Assembly (NCBI GenBank): GCA_015680635.1
Contig: JAABOA010000038.1
Coordinates: 8,449-30,109, forward strand
Origin: Lunasporangiospora selenospora
Lineage: Eukaryota; Mortierellomycota; Mortierellomycetes; Mortierellales; Mortierellaceae
Length of the DNA: 21,661 bases
Reading direction: 5' to 3'
Part shown: in pieces, positions 18,870 through 21,661 of the stretch
How the letters are laid out: the number at the start of each line of letters is the position of its first letter
Position numbering within the stretch: the stretch's first letter is position 1
Translations under genes and position numbers: made by a program
Notes under the pieces: generated by a model
Databases searched by the model: none
What the model saw: only the letters and a program-made list of their open reading frames with translations
Told to the model about the DNA's origin: nothing

Positions 18870-20244
18870 CATCGTCGTATTCATCGTCGTATTCGCCATT
18901 TCGTCTTCTACGCCTCCGCACAACATCCGACGTATCGCTATCGGCTCCTGCATCTTCTTCTACATCTTCGCGCGCCATATGCGGCCGGTTCTTTAAAAAG
19001 AGAGTAATCAGGTTATTGAGTTTGAAGTCTCGCTTGGTTTTAGTGACTCTTTGGCGACAGCTTGGGCAATCCGCATTTCTAATATTATCGAGTCGTTATA
19101 AAATAGGGAGAAAGTGAGTGTGCGCGGTATGAACAAGAAATGGAGGTAGAAGAAGTGAACGAAGATATCAAATTCTTACGATGAAAACCAGCCCTTGCAG
19201 CATTCCTTGCAAAATGCGTGCAGACATGGCTGGAGGACAAGGGCTTTATACATAATATCATGACAGATCCCGCACTCAAACTCTTTTTCGAAAGCACTTT
19301 CCTCGATCATGGCAGATACTGCGGATGCTGCTGACGAATCTGTACCTGGGTCCTTTTGTTTGACCTCGGCAATATCCAATACAATGCCATCTCCCACGTT
19401 ACTATGATCCAGGTCTGCATCAGAATTGGTCTTGCGCTTTTTGTTGGACTGTTCCTGTAAAGAGGGTTCACTGACTGGGTCGAGGGCTTCAGCTACACGT
19501 TTGGCATGCTCGTTTTGCTGTTCTTTGAGAGTGGGATGATTTCTTTTGTCCACAAGCATGAATGATGGGAGTGAGCCTATTAATATTAAGACATACAAGT
19601 GCGTTCCAGAAGAGTCGTGAGAAAGTGGTACTACAACAAGATGTGCCACTATTTTTCTACAAGGGTAATCAACTAGAAGACCGCTTACGATGATTGATGG
19701 TGGAACCAGAGCAAAAGGAAATTATATCCTTGTTGAAGATTTTAAAGGGCTGATCCTTAGGAATGCGCTTTTCGTTTACCCAAATACCATTTGAAGAAAA
19801 GTCCCTGACCCAAATGACTGCATCAACGTCCGTAAAAGATCTGGACGAGACTTCAAAGTGGGTTCTAGAAAAATTGGATCCTGATAGCACTGCTCCTGGA
19901 CTGCATTGCTCTATTGGACAATTGTATTGCGTAAAAGAGTGAAGGAAGAACGAAGAAAGGGGTCAGCTTGTGCTAAAAATCATTGACACCGAAATATCTT
20001 TAATCAAGCTGTTATTAAGAGCGACAACAAAAATACGCGTACCTTCATCTCGTCCAAAGATGGTCTTTTTAAGAACTAGGTCCACATCCTGAGCGTTTGC
20101 GTTAAGGGAGATGAGCGTCACAAGTGACCGAACTTGGTGGACAGGGTCTTGGTTCGTTGGTTCATCCTCGGGAAGGTCTGCAATGTCGTTGTCAAGCACC
20201 AGAGTCGATGATTGCTGTTGGTCATTATTGGTTTGGCTATCCAT
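17558..20244 (-). CDS. CHFR: E3 ubiquitin ligase CHFR (FHA, RING, Cys-rich, PBZ)
   Basis: Mitotic checkpoint ubiquitin ligase; in animals it binds poly(ADP-ribose) through its C-terminal PBZ finger. Five exons: 20244-20043, 19910-19689, 19576-19180, 19078-18558, 18444-17558; introns 132, 112, 101 and 113 bases; 742 residues (human 664). The FHA domain (about 45-160) has its phosphothreonine-binding residues: G64-R65, S82, H85, N108. The RING has C243, C246, C259, H261, C264, C267, C278 and C281, in ICHDIMYKALVLQPCLHAFC. An acidic stretch with ten Asp follows. The Cys-rich region (about 350-460) and the end, KLCTSC to CWWGRECRTQF to LNHICDKTR, match human CHFR; PBZ ligands are C715, C721, H730, H736. 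About 170 Ser- and Pro/Ala-rich residues are inserted before the last Cys-rich part. In-frame sequence without stop runs upstream to 20475, so a longer N terminus is possible. Confidence 0.93.
17937..18000 (-). repeat. Imperfect 18-base minisatellite encoding Pro-Ala repeats in CHFR
   Basis: Degenerate tandem units of about 18 bases (GGAGCTGGGGCTGGAATT-like on the plus strand) encode alternating Pro-Ala/Pro-Ile/Pro-Val, for example PALIPAPAPIPAPAAG. They lie in the low-complexity insertion before the terminal Cys-rich segment of CHFR. Confidence 0.75.
18838..18867 (-). repeat. (GTC)10 / (GAC)10 microsatellite encoding ten aspartates in CHFR
   Basis: Ten perfect trinucleotide units give an uninterrupted Asp run between the RING and the Cys-rich region of CHFR. 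Being one pure codon, it is a likely site of length variation between strains. Confidence 0.9.
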
Positions 20245-20475
20245 GAGAGTGTGTTTGAGATTCAATTGAATGGCGAATGAGGAAAACGAGAAAAAGAGCA
20301 CTGATGTCTCTTTTGTGGCAAATGTTCCAAGAATGAGGTGCCAATGGGCGCGTTCCTCGTGTTGCCACCAATTCATCAAGCCACCCGTGGAGCTCAGCCC
20401 AATTGGATGGACAGGGACATCCTCGTTGACCATGGGCCCTCCAAATGAGCTCGGGCTCACTCTTTCAATAGTCAC
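20245..20475 (-). promoter_or_regulatory. CHFR upstream region with in-frame open sequence
   Basis: The CHFR reading frame stays open for 77 codons upstream of the chosen start, back to an ATG at about 20475. The extra residues match no part of CHFR that I recognise and precede a Gln/Asp-rich start typical of disordered N termini, so I treat the region as 5' UTR and promoter. Confidence 0.35.
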
Positions 20476-21661
20476 TGATAGGCCAAGCTTGGGACGGGAC
20501 CCATTTGATCCTGTCTACGGCTCAACGGGCACACTCAACAGATTGACAAATAAGTCGCTACGCTGTTGTCGACAAGATTTCTCATTTCCCAAGTTGCGTT
20601 GAGCCGACATGTGGTCGGGTCATAACCCCAGTTTGTAGTTAATATCGTGGTTGAATATTGCGGGCTTCTATCCGAGTTGTCGCCGGATACAGGCAGGATA
20701 GCAGTAAGGGGCACACAAGGGAGGACCGATAGTCGGGTTGGGTAGGATAAGAAGGAGCGTGTGCGTGGGGATAGACAAAGGAATGGCCAAAGCCCTGTCG
20801 ATTTCGGCTCGGCTTGAAGTCTCACGGCCCACACCTACGCACAAAAAAGAACACTGGTAAATTAGCACACCCTGTCGACATTCACATCCGGGTCGTCGTC
20901 ATGCCTGCGAACTTGCTTTCCTCTTCCTCTTTCCCCTTTCGCTCCTTTGGGCTCAATCTCAGCTCATTTCCCTTCTGGCTAAAGTTTCTTTTGCAACTCC
21001 ACTCCACAATCGCTGGCCTTTGATCGTTGAGCGAAGAGAGCGCCTGTCTGTTTGTACCGCCAAGACCGGTCTTTCTTCCCTGAATGTTGCAGACGCAGTA
21101 GGACAAAATGAGAGACGAGCGCGCCTGATTCGTTTTAAGTGCAGGTTCGCCGTTGGAAGGATGGATTGCGTGGGGCAATGTCCTCCGTCTCGCCCGCAAT
21201 AATCCTCGCACACGCGCGGGTGAATGAGCGAGCGCACACAATCTCTCTCTTTGTCACTCTCAGCCTATCCCGCTCGAATCGCTCGCTCTCTTTCAGAATG
21301 ACAAAGCAAGGTCGGCATCTCAAGCCGTGCTCTCCTGTCTAATAGGTAGGGCGAAGTCCTGTGTTCTGCCTGGGTAACAAGTCAGAAGAAACCCGCTTGC
21401 TGCTCACGGCTCAAAGGTACTGGCTCATGAGTGTAACTGTGTGTGTGTCAGCCCATAATTGCTTGACCCGCCCACCTTTTTGGTGTATTCTTTTTTGGTG
21501 TATTCTTTTTGTTTCGGCGAAGGACATGATAGAGCAAAAAGGAGATAGAAAGAAGGCTAGCAATGAGAAAACATGAGAAAAAAAATCATCCAACATGTTC
21601 GTGTCCTGCGTGCCGATTCGAGCCTTGGCGGGCAGATATTGCAGCCCCGCCTCGGTTCCCG
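20476..21661. other. Right-end region without a recognisable gene
   Basis: About 1.2 kb with only short reading frames on both strands and no family motif. Pyrimidine-rich stretches occur at about 20915-20950 and 21240-21265, which look promoter-like. A 6-bp inverted repeat TATCCG/CGGATA lies at about 20670-20692. No tRNA could be folded. A gene may begin beyond the window edge. Confidence 0.5.
21482..21510 (+). repeat. Short tandem duplication of GGTGTATTCTTTTTT
   Basis: A 15-base unit is followed at once by a 14-base copy with no mismatch. Looks like a recent slippage or duplication in non-coding DNA. Confidence 0.8.

Noticed and set aside
19577-19648. 24 extra in-frame codons at the start of CHFR exon 3 using an earlier acceptor
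   Set aside because: That acceptor would leave an intron of only 40 bases. The acceptor at 19578-19577 gives 112 bases, like the others, and joins the FHA strands cleanly (to PSFMLVDKR).
20882-21241. 119-codon minus-strand frame in the right-end region
   Set aside because: Arg/Ser-rich, with no motif, and overlapped by other random frames. Nothing supports it as a gene.
21600-21661. tRNA-like string GATTCGAGCC near the right edge
   Set aside because: No acceptor stem, D arm or anticodon arm can be formed in the preceding 70 bases.

Overview
The window is a stretch of nuclear DNA from a filamentous fungus. All six protein genes recognised here are split by short GT-AG introns (68 to about 150 bases). 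The proteins are typically fungal or eukaryotic: a vacuolar-type Zn transporter, a GPI transamidase subunit and a decapping scaffold with WD40 repeats. There are no bacterial-type operons, rRNA, tRNA, IS elements or CRISPR arrays. A CHFR with a C-terminal PBZ zinc finger, together with a RING + tandem BRCT protein of the BARD1 type, points (inference) to an early-diverging lineage such as Mortierellomycota/Mucoromycota rather than a yeast or ascomycete. Every exon chain below was built by hand from splice signals and homology remembered from the protein families. In each case the phases match and the spliced length is a multiple of three.

Layout: (1) 170-1420 +, class II J-domain chaperone (Sis1/DNAJB type), tail-to-tail with (2) 1762-3839 -, Zrc1/Cot1-like cation diffusion facilitator. 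(3) 3840-5806, about 2 kb without a recognisable gene; its centre holds a cluster of TGACAG/CTGTCA sites including a perfect 12-bp inverted repeat. (4) 5807-11216 -, EDC4/Ge-1 decapping scaffold, six exons, 1615 residues. It is head-to-head, across only about 160 bases, with (5) 11376-13471 +, PIG-U, eight exons. A perfect 14-bp hairpin with a GTGA loop sits on the first PIG-U start codon. (6) 13596-17352 +, RING + tandem BRCT protein most like BARD1, preceded by a 24-codon upstream ORF that stops 2 bases before the start. It is tail-to-tail with (7) 17558-20244 -, CHFR (FHA, RING, Cys-rich region, PBZ). (8) 20245-21661, CHFR upstream region and about 1.2 kb where no gene could be supported.

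Functionally these are mostly unrelated housekeeping genes: protein folding, Zn storage, mRNA decay and GPI anchoring. The exception is the convergent pair at the right, two RING proteins whose animal relatives both act in DNA-damage or mitotic checkpoint ubiquitin signalling, and which makes this window unusual. Besides that pair, the most notable non-coding signals are the hairpin at the EDC4/PIG-U divergent promoter and the TGACAG cluster.
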